Assembly: GCA_950295325.1 (NCBI GenBank)
Contig: OX485806.1
Coordinates: forward strand, 45,999,169 to 46,063,168
From: Polytrichum commune
Lineage: Eukaryota > Streptophyta > Polytrichopsida > Polytrichales > Polytrichaceae
Direction: 5' to 3'
Length of the DNA: 64,000 bases
In this document: piece by piece, positions 34,370 to 44,849 of the stretch
Layout of the letters: the number at the start of each line of letters is the position of its first letter
How positions within the stretch are numbered: position 1 is the stretch's first letter
Notes under the pieces: model-generated
The model's input: only the letters and a program-made list of their open reading frames with translations
Databases searched by the model: none
What the model was told of the DNA's origin: nothing
Translations under genes and position numbers: made by a program

Positions 34370-34680
34370 AGAGATCAAAAGAGTTTATTAGAGTAAGAGC
34401 AATCAAAATACAACAATGGAGAAGAGAACCCTTCTCCAAATCCTTATTTATCTTTAAGTAGAGGCCCTAAAATCCCTAAACTGAGGGCAGCGGCCCAGGC
34501 GGCCGCCGCTACCAAAAAAAACCCTAACGGCATCCGTTCTCCTGGATTTCCCGGATCAACATCCGGATTTTCCGTTGACAAAACCCAAGGGAGAATTTTA
34601 TTCCTCATCTTCAAAAAATCCTAAGTCCTATCTTCCTACCTCTATTCTGCCTAACTGATCTAACTACCATCCTAACCTAA
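34370..34680. other. Centre of the inverted gag-like pair
   Basis: About 300 bp between the convergent copies with stretches of CCTAAAATCCCTAAA and GCGGCCGCCGC. No gene. It may hold their 3' ends. Confidence 0.35.
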
Positions 34681-36724
34681 GAAGAGCGGTGCTTCTTTTT
34701 AGCCGCTCCCTCCTTCGAATGGCTGCCGAGTCCACTGACGGCGGATGAGCCCCCTCCCGGCGATGCCTTCTGCAACCGCGTAAGCATCCTCCTCATATTC
34801 GGAGAAGGGGCAATCTCATCCTCCGAGTCTGCTGCTCCTTCGGTCCGCGGTGTTCCGAAACCTGGTGTTCCGGAAATTGTACTTCCCTTCCGGATGCTCT
34901 AGATCAGGGAAGGATTGCTTCCGGTGCGCTGTTCCGGATTCTGTCCACCCGAGATCGAGGCGGTCCGCGGATCCCTGTTGGAGGCTGCCCTTGAGGGTGG
35001 CGGAGGGAATGGGCTCACCATTTGGCAGTTTGGAGGAAACGACGGCGAGGCTTGGATCATAGGGGCCTTACCCCTACTCGGAGTTGCCTCTCGATCCGAA
35101 GTCTGGTGCCTTATCGGCGTCCTAGCTCTGTCCGGAGTCCGGGACCAATCCGAGGTCCGCGGGATAGGGGACTGGCCTCGTCCGGATCTAACAGACCCGG
35201 TGCTCTTTCGCCTCACTTGGGGAGAGCGGATCCTCTCCGGAGCTCTTCCGGAACTAGCAGGCCCAGAGCCGCCTCCCTGCTAGCTGGGTCCTGCAGACAA
35301 TGGCGGATTCTAAACCAGGGCAACTTCACCAACCACCTCGTAGAGGGTTCCGGTTGGTGACCCAGGCGGACCCGGATAAAATACCCGCCGGGGTGTTCCG
35401 CTTGGCGGAACCACCTTCTGGATTTCCGCCAGGAGATCCTTCATCGTCCGTGAGTATTTCACGAGGATGGAGAGGGCCTAGCGGAAGTTGGTTCCCCGGA
35501 CTCCATCATCCGGTCGTAGAGATGCGCCTTGTTGACAATCTCTGCCGGATGCCCCACCAGCTCCCGGATCCGACTGAAGGCCACCGCCTGCTCCGCGTGG
35601 TACTTCCGGATCTCCTCGCTCTTTTGACTCAGCTCCTAAGTCATGGCCGCTACCTGCGCGGTGAGGTGAGCATTATCCGTCTTGGCTTGCTCGAGCTCTT
35701 TCCTGTCCGCCCTCTTCGCCAACTCCCGGAGAATATTTCCGAATCCGCAGTCAACCAAGGCCTGGTTCGCTCCCCGGACGATGTGTTCCAGCCGCAAGTA
35801 CTGGTTCTGCAGATCCTCCAGCCCTTCCTGGACCCGCTTGAAAGGATTTTCCGGAAAGTCCCAAGCGGAGAGATCCACATTCCGCCAAGTGGTCTCTCGG
35901 CTGGGTCCGGGTTCCGGATGATGATGAGGGGGAGGAGAGATTGGCCTCTGGAGGGTCGGCGGCGGGCTTCCGGGTGAAGAAGGAGGTGCTTCCGAAATGA
36001 TGGGGTCGCAAGAAGTCTCCGTCTCCAGGTCTCCAGCTTCCGGATGGAGCTTGTAGGTGACCTCGTCCGCCGCTATCGCCAGCAGGTCCTCCTCCTCGGC
36101 CGTGATGTAGTCAAAGTGCTGATAGAGGTGCAAAATGAAGGGGGAGAGGAAGGAGGGTTTCCGGCCTATGTGGGGGAGGGCCCGCCCTACTATCTCTTGA
36201 ATTATCAGCCCCCAATTCACAGGCCGGACTCCGGACATAGCTCTGAACAAGGTGTTAGCCATGGTAAGGCTAATCTGCTTCGGCTTGTCCGGGTTTAGGA
36301 TGGGCAGGAGGAACTCTAACACCCTCCGCTCCCTAAGGTTTTGGCAGTTTCCGGGGTGAAAGCCGTCCTTTGGATCCGCGTTCCCTTTAAACTTTCCGTC
36401 GAACAGGCCATCGCGGCGGCCGGCCCATCCTTTTGTAATTCCCCTCGGAAACCCGTAGACCCTATTCCAAACATCGGGAGTCCAACTATCCGGATCCCTC
36501 CTCTTGGTTCCTAACCACTGATTCCCTCTCTCGAACTTGAATTCCCGGAGGGTATCTTCCGCTCGGAGGTTCCAGGGTTTGGCGAGCAATCCCGCGCAGC
36601 CCATAACCCGGAGATCCTCCGCTAGCTCCTGCAACTCCCCGTCCTCCCTCGGAATTGCAGGGATGAGGGCTTTGAGCGGAACCGGGATGGGTTCCCTCCG
36701 ATGCTCTTCCCGTGCTTGCGGCAT
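34680..36724 (-). CDS. Gag-like / plant-transposon-like protein, right copy
   Basis: From the conserved start MPQAREEHRREPIPVPLK (36,724) the frame is open for 362 codons to a TAG at 35,636. Blocks in order: LLAKPWNLRAEDTLREF, DGFHPGNCQNLRERRVLEF, LTMANTLFRAMSGVRPVNWG, SFLSPFILHLYQHFDYI, a Pro/Ser-rich stretch and FKRVQEGLEDLQNQYLR (coiled coil). After the TAG the same frame continues (ELSQKSEEIRKYH), shifts by one near 35,500, and runs to about 34,680 with TAGs as the only in-frame stops. The tail is basic and Ser/Pro-rich and ends SKEGAAKKKHRSS. It loosely resembles plant transposon or gag-like proteins; no reverse transcriptase or protease is present. Family assignment is weak; the gene itself is well supported by the second copy. 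Confidence 0.5.
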
Positions 36725-37339
36725 TTTCCTACTTCTCCCAACTTCGGTCTCAACCACGGAAATTCTCTCCCCTCCGGATTCCCTCTTTTCCGCTCAACTG
36801 CTACGGAGTCCCGGCAAGCCAACTACCGGTGACTGGAAATTACGGAGTCCTAGCAATCCAAATGCTGGCGGCTCGAAAAAAAACAGCCTTGCCACTCGTT
36901 CTCTCAACAATTTTTCTTCTTTCAAAAAGTGGGGAGGAGAAGGAAGGGACCCTTAAATATCCTTCCTCCCTCTTCCTTGTCCTGTTACCGTTAGTGTTTA
37001 ACAAAAAACGGTTGCCAACCGTTTTCCGACGGTTTTCCCCCAACCGTCATAAATCCGTTGTAACCGCCACTTCCGGGCCGTTGGTTAATATTGGCGCAAC
37101 CGTTACTTGGTCTGGACCATGATCAAATGGTCACCCTAATCCAATTTGACGGACCGATAATAATACTCATTTTTATCCTATTTATCGCGCGAGGCAGATT
37201 TAGAGTGCCCTATTCCCTAGTACAATTAATTTAACCTAAGAGACCCTATCATCCTCATACAAGCAGGGTAGAATACAGAAAATGGTTCCGTATTTCCGTA
37301 TTTCTGAATTTCCGTCGAATATTGGACTCCCACAGATGT

Positions 37340-38440
37340 GAGGGTATGGACTGAGGCCTTAGCCGAGGGCCTTGTATTTGTTGGATTCAATAGACTAGCA
37401 TGTATGTAAATAGGCACTTTGGTTGGATTTGAAGTATTTAAACTAGTGTTTGGATGAGGCCTCGGATCTGAGGCTTTTCGGCCGAGGGCCCTATATTTGT
37501 TGGATTCATATAATGGCTTGTATGTAAATGAGGCACTTTGGTTGGATTTCAGTATCAAAACTAGTGTTTGGATGAGGCCTCTCAGCGGAGGCCACTTGTG
37601 GTTGTTGGATTCATAGACAAGCTTGTTGAAATGAGGCACTTTGCTTGTTTTTTAGTATCAAAACTAGGGTATGGAGTGAGGCCTCTCTGCCGAGGGCCTT
37701 GTTTTTGTTGGATTCAATAGACTAGCTTGTATATAAGGAGGCACTTTGGTTGTAATTGAGTATCAAAACTAGTATTTGTATGAGGCCTCGGATCCAAGGC
37801 CTCTCGGCCGAGGGCCTTGTATTTGTTGGATTCAGATAATGTCTTGTATGTAAATGAGGCACTTTGTTTGTTTTTTAATATCAAAACTAGGGTATGGAGT
37901 AAGGGTATGGAGTGAGGTCTCAGCCGAGGCCACTTGTGGTTCTTGGATTCAATAGAATAGCTTGTATGTAACACAACGCTTTGGTTGTTTTTTATTATAA
38001 AAAAGAGTGTTTGGATAAGGCCTCGGATCCGAGGCCTCTCGGCCGAGGGCCTTGTGGTTGTTTGATCCATGTAATGGCTTGTATGTAAATGAAGAACTTT
38101 GGTTGTTTTTTATTATCAAAACTAGTGTTTGATGTGAGGGTATGGAGTGAGGCCTTGGCCGAGGGCCTTGTATTTGTTGGATTCAATAGACTAACCTGTA
38201 TGTAAATGAGGCACTTTGGTTGGACTTGAGTATTTAAACTAGTGTTTTGATGAGGCCTCGGATCCGAGGCCTCTCGGCCGAGGACCTTGTGTGTGGTGGA
38301 TTCATATAATGGGTTTTATGTTAATGAGGCACTTTGGAAGGATTTGAGTATTTAAACTAGTGTTTGGATAAGGCCTCGGATCCGAGGCCTGTCAACCAAG
38401 GGCCTTGTGTGTGTTGGATTCATAGACTAGATTGTATAGA
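37340..38440. repeat. Minisatellite, units ~105-145 bp, rich in palindromes
   Basis: At least eight imperfect units share the order GGCACTTTGGTTG, AACTAGTGTTTGGAT, GAGGCCTCGGATCCG, GGCCGAGGGCCTTGT and TTGTTGGATTCA. Several units contain a perfect 22-bp palindrome centred on GGATCC (for example 38,252-38,273), followed by a TCGGCCGA palindrome. Units vary by insertions. The array ends about 320 bp before the first exon of copy B. Confidence 0.85.
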
Positions 38441-38761
38441 ATGAGGCCTTTTGTAGATGTTTTATACACTGTACTTGGGTATGGAAGTGGCCGTGGCACT
38501 TTGTGTATGTTGGTAGTGTGCTTACATTTCTTAACCGTCCGATACTTTCCATTCATGAGTTTTTTATATGTACATCGCAAGGACCTCTTTGACACTTTTT
38601 ATCTCATCATGACGGCGGCAATGAACGTGGTCGGTTCTCGCTTGATTCCCCTTTCATAATTCAATGAATTTGGGTTCAAGCCAAATTGTGAGTATTTGTT
38701 TGTTAATAATTTCTTATTTGAGTGTTCTTTGGGAATTTCTAATGTGCTTTCATGTTCTTAG

Positions 38762-39270
38762 GATTTGGAATCCTTTGAGGTTGCGTAGTCACAACACCAA
38801 TCCGGAGAAGACGTTGTTCTTGCTGCCCCCCCCGTCAAAGTTGACGCCGTCCAGGTTGAGAGTCCCAATTCGTAAGGACTCCTGCATGGGACTGTTGCAA
38901 TTGGCCAGGATACCTTCTTGGCCATCTCCGACACGGATCCTGTTGTGTGTGAGCTTGAGTTCCGCAAATTACAAAAGGAGGACTCAAACGGCGTTATCCA
39001 ACGCCTCCGGATTAAGCCCACCAGTATGTCCCGCTAGCAAGATGCCTCCGCGGAGTTCGATGTCAAGCTGAAGGAGGATCCGGATCTTGCACATCTCTGT
39101 GGGAAGATGTTTTTCGTGTGGGAAGGAAATTATCGACTCACAGCATGGTGGAGGCACATCAACAACAACCACGTTGACGAGAAGAGTTGGCATGTCTCGG
39201 TGAATTGTATTGTGGTCGACCCCAAGGGTTGCACCGGTGTCTTCCTCAATGTAATGAGCGACATTAATTA
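38762..39270 (+). CDS. Copy B exon with the ParB-like segment
   Basis: After acceptor TTCTTAG it encodes a Val/Ala/Pro-rich lead, GTVAIGQDTFLAISDTD, VIQRLRIKPTSMSR (ParB strand-like), and MFFVWEGNYRLTAWWRHI followed by SWHVSVNCIVVD. Stops at 38,786 (TAG), 38,873 (TAA) and 39,035 (TAG) each stand where Gln would fit. The exon ends in a split codon TA|G. ParB-type domains hydrolyse CTP or cut DNA in bacteria and phages; what this relative does is not known. Confidence 0.5.
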
Positions 39271-39337
39271 GTAAGCATAGATTTTTTTAATTTCTTCCGT
39301 TATTTTCATTGGCCGGTTTCATTTGTTTTTCTCTCAG

Positions 39338-41219
39338 GCCTACTGAGCATGATTACGTCAAGGCGAGCATTCATGCCAAGCTCTTTCGAATTCGTACGTT
39401 TGGGAGATTGGAATTATCGACGTTCAAGGATCTCATTTCTCCTGCTAACTACAAAACATGCGAAAAGATTAAAGAGAGTCGCCCTACTTGGTACACTCTC
39501 ACCGCGGATGTCTTCGTCAAATTCCTTTACAAGGTATGATTTTGCATTCCGTCTTCTCCATTTCCCGAGCTACATTCCATTTTGCATTTCCATGCCAATT
39601 GTATTTGCTCACAAGATCATTTTTTGCAGAGAGTCATTTTGGCACAAGTTGACCTTGCAGTGAGGCATTACCGTGAAACCACTCCGGTTGACAAAATGAC
39701 TGCTACTGAGATTTGGAATATCATGACCAAGGCCCAAGAGAGGACAATCAAGAGCATTCGGGCACGCACATTTAAAATATATATCTCGGTCGCACACCCT
39801 GAAAATGGGGAGGATTTCTTTCACGAGGTATCCCTTCTTCACTTCCATGTTTTCCTTTATATGAATAATCCATTCATTTATATACCCTCCTGAACTCATT
39901 TCATTTCTTTGGATGTGCGCAAATTTACCGGCACTTTAATGAGTTTGCCTCGACCGACATGACAATTGAAAAATTATAGAAAATTGTCACATGTCCGGTC
40001 GAACCTTCATTAAAAGCCAAGTGGCTTCATTGGTGGAACGCATCTATTCGTAAGAGGTCGGAGAACAAGTTTCTCATCGACAAGCCTATGAGGGAAAAGG
40101 CTTTGGACGACTGGCTTTACAAGGAATCATTCTGGGCTCAGGCATATCCATTCTTTGGCCTTCTTAATTTTGTTCATTTTAGTTGGAGAGAGAAGTCTCG
40201 GTCCAGATTGAATCATTTCAGGACGACCTCACCATATATATCAATTGGGACGTATCGGAGACTATCTTGTGCCCTCGTAAATATGTTGATCACTAGAGGA
40301 TTCTCATTTGGGATAGAACTTTCAAGCCTTACCTCGGCAATAAGCCTGACATCCCCTTTGTCAAAGGTGATAACATCTTGGAGTTTGAGGAGGGTACTCT
40401 AGCTATCAAGCGCGTCGCCTATCGTTTTTTACATTTTTACATTTTTACATTCTTCGCTCTTCATTTCTTACATTCTTGCACTCCATTTCCTGCTCTTTCT
40501 CATGATTATCTTAATTCTTTTTGTTTTGTAGTTATATCATGAGAGAGTTGGTTGCGAAGAATGCATTGGCATCATCTTTCTTGCCCACCTACATCTCGGA
40601 TTGGGTGAACGTGTTTTCTAGCCTCTGCGTGTATACGACCACGCAAACAACCAAGTTTCCTGAATCTCATTTGCAGGCTAGGGGATGGTATTTGGATTGT
40701 TCTGGAGGATTTGTGCCTAGGGAAGAAAAACTTTTTTTTGCTAGCCTAGTGAGTAGTGCTCCCGATGAGAACATTGTCCCCTTTGAGGAGCCCGACATCG
40801 TTGAGCTTCCTTCTCCTCCGCCTAAGGCACCAAAGGAAAAGGGCAGAGCAAAGAATACCACCACTCAAGCCTCTTCCCAAGTTGTCACTCGGTTTGCTTC
40901 AAAGACCCCCGCTCAGCCACCCATCTTACTACGGAGTCCATCTAGCACTCCCTACGTTGCTCCATCAGCTGCCCCTTCTGGTACTCCCTCAGCCTTTCGT
41001 CCACAAACTGTTGTTACGCCTTCTCACAATGACACTTCTGTTCTCTCCTTGCCTCGCAAGATGAAGGCGGCCCTCTTGGATACGAGTGTCACCTCTTCAG
41101 AGTCGCCTACCACGCTTGCCCTCATCAAAAATGTGGACATGGTGCAACTCATGCTGGATTCTAAGCTTGCAGGAAGTTCCCTTCCAGCATATACCCGCAT
41201 CTAGGAGTTCATTGCCAAT
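39338..41219 (+). CDS. Copy B middle exons (five exons, family-specific region)
   Basis: Exons 39,338-39,533, 39,630-39,827, 39,923-40,141, 40,207-40,424 and 40,532-41,219 match copy A region by region: LSTFKDLISPANY, KAKWLHWWN, ILIWDRTF, VKGDNILEF and ARGWYLDCSGGFVP. The last exon continues into a low-complexity Pro/Ser/Thr/Ala stretch (about 40,800-41,050) instead of the charged coiled coil of copy A, then ends AYTRI(stop)EFIAN. TAGs at 39,977, 40,294 and 41,202 interrupt it. No known family recognised. The length, about 450 residues between the ParB-like and methyltransferase-like parts, is unlike simple prokaryotic fusions. Confidence 0.5.
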
Positions 41220-41232
41220 GTTTGTATATTTC

Positions 41233-43379
41233 TGTGAGGCCAAACCCCCCACCCTTAAGCGTCCGTAGTCCGAGTAGTGGGTTTGGGCTCACATTCCTCC
41301 GCGGTATTGGATTTGGACTTGGATGAGTCCATAGTGCAAGGTTCACCCTTTAAGTGGTCTTGGATTTAACTGGAATTTCACTTTTAACAACTCAATGTAC
41401 AATTTCAATACGTATGTGGAGAATGCACAAGTTAACTATGTTATTTTAACCTCCTTATGCTCAGGTGCTATTTTGTCTTTGTTTGCTTCTAACGTCCATC
41501 CGGCCGCTTTAGCTACACAAGCCCTTAAGGATATCCCTCTCCTAAATGGAGTCCGTGCCGTTGACTCTATACTACCACTTGAACTATCACTTGTGTATTC
41601 CGTATCGCTACTATAAGAGGTCTCACTTGGTGTCTCCATACCGTACATAAGCCTTTAAGTATTAAGAAATACTTATGTGACTTATGTCAATCTCTCCCTC
41701 GCACCTTTGGTCTTTGCTTCCTTTGTCTTGCCATCGCGAGAGTGCTCCACATTCTCCATTAATTTGTGCACGTGGTTTATTTTTAAAGAGAGGATGCAAG
41801 TGTTAAAAAAAACACTATTCTCTATAGTCAATCTCAAATACATTTACTTGTGAAAGCCACCATAACACTAACTAGCATAATGTAACTAACTACTTGTCTA
41901 TGAGCTAATTAGGTAGGCTATCTACTAAGCTCCTTCATGAACCCATCTCTTTACTTTCTAATTACATAAACCTAGCTCCTTCATAAACCCAGCTCCTTCA
42001 TAAACCCAGCTTCTTAGCTTCTAACTAAACAAACCCAGCTCCTTCATGAACCCAGCTCCTTAGCTTCTAACTAAACAAACCCAGGTCCTTCATAAACCCA
42101 GCTCTTTACTTTCTAACTAAACAAACCCAGCTCCTTCATAAACCCGGCTCCTTCATGAACCCACAACTTTGTAGTTGTAAATCCCAACTACCTCACTAAT
42201 TATTCAAGCCCTTAACTAATCTTCCTACCTAATTTCCCTAATTCTACTAACAACCCCTTTCTAATCACACAATTCTTCTCTAATCCTAAAATCCTAAAAT
42301 CCTAGAGAGGAGAGGGGGAGAGAGAATTTCCTAACTTCACTAAGACTAACTAATCCACACAAGTATATTTTTGCACTCATCACAACATCAAGTGCTCAAC
42401 TCTTAAACATGGAACTTGTAACCACGTGTATTCAAAACATGAACTTTAAGTACCACAAATTGGAATCATGAATTAACTTTAAAATCCTTCACGTCAACAC
42501 TAATTCTACCAAGAGGTCAAGCCTTCTTCAAGGCTAACAAGCCTTGGCTCTCAAACTAAAAACTAAGCACACGCATGTGCTCCAATATGGCTTCCCACAC
42601 CCACACTTATAACTCGTGGGGTGCCTTGGAGCACAAAGGAAAGAGAGGATGAGTGAGGGAAGAATGAGGGATTATATAGTAAGCTTGAGGGGGTGAGCAC
42701 CCTCAAGGCTCACGATAAGCCCTTGAGATTTCCTCCTACTTAGTAGGCGCCAATCCTATCTTCTAAGCCTTCCTCCCTCAAATGATCAACAAGGATCCTA
42801 ATTCGAACATTTAACTAGCCTTGGCTTTCTACCTACCACACTTTACCAAACTTGGGATGCTTCAACCCAAACTTAGCCTCCTTCGCTTTCCGCCGCCATA
42901 ACTTTCTCCCCTTACTTTTCCAAATCGTCGCTCACCACTTAATTCAAACCACGATGCTTAACTCGTGATTTGATTGGTGCTTTGAGAATTTGCTTATCCT
43001 CCACCTTGCATTCTTCCTTGGGCCTTCCCCATTAAGTGGCCATGATGAGGTGGTCCACTTGTGCGCTCCATGTGATCCTCCATTCATCCCAATTCGAATG
43101 CACTTGCCTCTTGAGTCACTTTGGTTGTCTCCATCCATTTGTACTAGCCTACTCACTAACTACTCAATCCAAGTTCTCCTTACCTATCCTCATTCACTCA
43201 AATCCTTCCGAAGGTAAAAACACAATAACAACTCACATCCTAGCCTCTTACAACATGGTACTTCTAAGACTAACATTTCACTCTTTTTATATTTTTGTGA
43301 AGTAACATGCTACTTCAAAGTGCATCAACTAACGTTTCAAGGGTCTAAGACTAAATGTGGGCACCCTTTTGGGCTCACA
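41233..43379 (-). mobile_element. Solo-LTR-like element, family L2, inserted in copy B intron
   Basis: In minus sense it starts TGTGAGCCCAAAAGGGTGCC (43,379) and ends GGGTTTGGCCTCACA (41,233). The 5-bp duplication ATTTC is at 41,228-41,232 and 43,380-43,384. It lies 13 bp beyond the donor of the preceding exon and lengthens a once-short intron by 2.1 kb. It carries a diverged copy of the small L2 ORF (ATG at 41,757-41,759; core RGISLRACVAKAAGWTLE) and GGAGCTGGGTTTATGAA tandem units. Confidence 0.8.
41900..42180. repeat. Tandem units CCAGCTCCTTCATAAACC in L2
   Basis: Eight or more short units AACCCAGCTCCTTCATRAA separated by CTTTCTAACTAAACA, a diverged counterpart of the array in the other L2 copy. 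Confidence 0.75.
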
Positions 43380-43456
43380 ATTTCTCTTTGTCATTTTTTA
43401 GGCTTCTTTATTTTTGGTTTGTTTCTTCTTTTCCTTGCTCTTGTTTTCTTATGAAG

Positions 43457-43797
43457 TTTAAATTACAAGTTGGGGCAGGTCGTTCCCGTGTGAACACCTC
43501 AACTACAACTCACAAGGGCCTCGATTTGCTCTTAGCAGATATTCTCGAGAATTTGCCGGTGCCCAACATCTCCACCGATGTTCCTTCTTGGAACAAGCTC
43601 CATGAATCATATTATGAGTGTCTTTATGCATTTACAAAATCTAACCTCTATAATCATGGTGTCCTTGTCCTTGCCCATTGTGCTTTGTTTCCAAGATTGT
43701 TTTTTATTGGGCACACACTTACGATTTCTAAGTCGCTGAAGATTGGTTTGGTATGAATGATTTGGACCTCCAATCCCCTGTGGTCCCCTCCGGAGTG
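43457..43797 (+). CDS. Copy B exon, methyltransferase-like motif IV region
   Basis: Pyrimidine-rich tract, acceptor ATGAAG and donor GTG|GTAAGT. Encodes DLLLADILENLPVPNIS, a helix, LYNHGVLVLAHCALFPR, and after a frame change DWFGMNDLDLQSPV. It matches copy A exon 24-371 closely in plan. Where DNA methylases have DPPY the sequence is DILE, so the catalytic motif is lost. A TAA near 43,725 (Gln-like position) also breaks it. Confidence 0.5.
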
Positions 43798-43886
43798 GTA
43801 AGTAACTCTTTGTCTCTTACTACGCTTGTGTATTGTGTTTTGTTGCACTTCTTCTGAGTCTTATGAAATCATTTTAATTTTTTCAG

Positions 43887-44142
43887 ACTCGGAAATTCAA
43901 CATTAAGGTTTTTGTTCGTGTTAACTCCGTTCTCAGAGTGCGTGAGGAGGCCATGCAAGAGTATGGTTACAACCTCCAGCAAGATGGATGGTTGAATGCC
44001 TTCACCGATGAGAGCCAGGCGATGCACTCTGATGGGATACCTTGGAGAGGTGCTCGTGAAAAACATCATGTTTTCTTCTCTATCCTTCTCGCTACTCTCA
44101 CCGACAAGAATGATGTTATTATGGACTGGCAGTGTGGTGTAG
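43887..44142 (+). CDS. Copy B exon, methyltransferase-like motif X to I
   Basis: Acceptor TTTCAG and donor GTAG|GTACGC. After a charged stretch (VREEAMQEYGYNL, perhaps part of the recognition region) comes REKHHVFFSILLATLTDKND, then VIMDWQCGV. In beta-class DNA methylases the KPxxLLxxLI helix is followed by (G)DxVLDPFxGSGT; the layout here is the same, with D and G kept but the F and last G changed (DWQCGVA across the splice). This permuted order supports the methyltransferase assignment while suggesting poor or no SAM binding. Confidence 0.5.
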
Positions 44143-44253
44143 GTACGCCTTCTTTTTCAACATCATCCTTACTTTGAATTTTCAGTTATCTTTGCTTCAC
44201 TAGTTTCCATACTAACATTTTACCTTTCTTTGCTTTATGTGATTCGATTACAG

Positions 44254-44757
44254 CATGTCGCTCCCTTGAGCGGCATATTGTGGCCCTTGAGAGTGACCCC
44301 ATCATTTTCAATGCATTCCTACTTCCCATGCGCGATCCCTAGCCTGCGCGTACATCTCGCTCAGTTGCCCCACCGTCTACATCTATTTTTGATCCGCCTT
44401 AGAAGATGACCAAACGGGCATTCGGTTTCCTTTGTGCGTAAGTTTGCTTTCTGTGTTTTGCCATGTTTGCGTTGATGTCATTTTTCCATCTTCCTGTGTC
44501 ATTTTGTTTCTAATCTTTTTGTTTGGGGGTTCAAAGAGCCAGCGGAGAACGCAGTCCTTCGTCAAGGCATGTTTTTGAGTCCTCCGAAGCCATTTGAACT
44601 TCCCCCGTATGCTAGTGCCATGGCGGATTGCTTTGCTAAGGCAGAGTTCCCACCTCCTCATCGCGTTTGCCATTTCTCGCGTGGGACGCGAAATCTTTTT
44701 TTGTTAGAAGCAAAGGAGGGTGAGGAGAGTGATAGGGAATGTTGTCCAAGCCCTTAG
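44254..44757 (+). CDS. Copy B C-terminal exons
   Basis: Exon 44,254-44,437 continues RHIVALESDPIIFNAFL, comparable to the (G)RxxxGIExxxxY/F-xxA segment after motif I, then TAG at 44,340 and 44,400. The last exon can be read two ways: in phase it stops at TGA 44,595, but the neighbouring frame (FELPPYASAMADCF, HFSRGTRNLFLLEAKE, stop 44,757) looks more protein-like, so a frame change at the splice or in the exon is likely. Confidence 0.4.
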
Positions 44758-44849
44758 TTTATCATTTTGGTTTTGGAGATTATAACTCCTTTATTTTGTT
44801 GTTTTCCGGATTCAATAAGAGTTGTGTGTTGGTTTTATTTTTGAGTTAC

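Larger units (their letters stand above)
32750..37130. mobile_element. GC-rich island with two convergent copies of a gag-like gene
   Basis: Base composition changes sharply to GC-rich against AT-rich neighbours. The left part (plus) and right part (minus) are diverged inverted copies. Each has an outer zone rich in AACGGTTGCAACGG/CCGGA motifs, then a purine-rich GAAGAGGGAGAGAG stretch with a TATTTAAGG- or TACTTAAAGG-like box, then a coding start MPxAREE. The left copy is partial (to about 34,050); the right extends to about 34,680. I could not find exact ends or a target duplication. Confidence 0.55.
38762..44757 (+). pseudogene. ParB-like plus methyltransferase-like gene, copy B (decayed)
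   Basis: Exon blocks: 38,762-39,270; 39,338-39,533; 39,630-39,827; 39,923-40,141; 40,207-40,424; 40,532-41,219; 43,457-43,797; 43,887-44,142; 44,254-44,437; 44,537-about 44,757. They align with copy A in order and phase and add the C-terminal methyltransferase part that A lacks. In-frame stops are TAG at 38,786, 39,035, 39,269/39,338 (across the splice), 39,977, 40,294, 41,202, 44,340 and 44,400, and TAA at 38,873 and about 43,725. No in-frame TGA was seen in the main exons. An acceptor is AA instead of AG (39,921-39,922), a donor is TT instead of GT (40,425), and one frame change lies near 43,700. An L2 element sits in the intron after exon six. Not functional; function of the intact family is unknown. 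Confidence 0.62.

Noticed and set aside
33882-34370. 162-codon plus-strand frame in the GC-rich island
   Set aside because: It overlaps the end of the decayed left gag-like copy in another frame and has no motif; a GC-rich shadow frame is more likely.
35300-35977. 225-codon plus-strand frame
   Set aside because: It is antisense to the right gag-like gene, and stop-poor antisense frames are expected in GC-rich DNA.
38762-44757. Reassigned genetic code (TAG/TAA as Gln), as in some green algae
   Set aside because: The RZ-1A-like gene ends naturally at TAA; copy B also has broken splice sites and a frame change; the gypsy remnant has stops at Arg (CGA to TGA) and Trp positions. Decay in methylated DNA explains all of this better.
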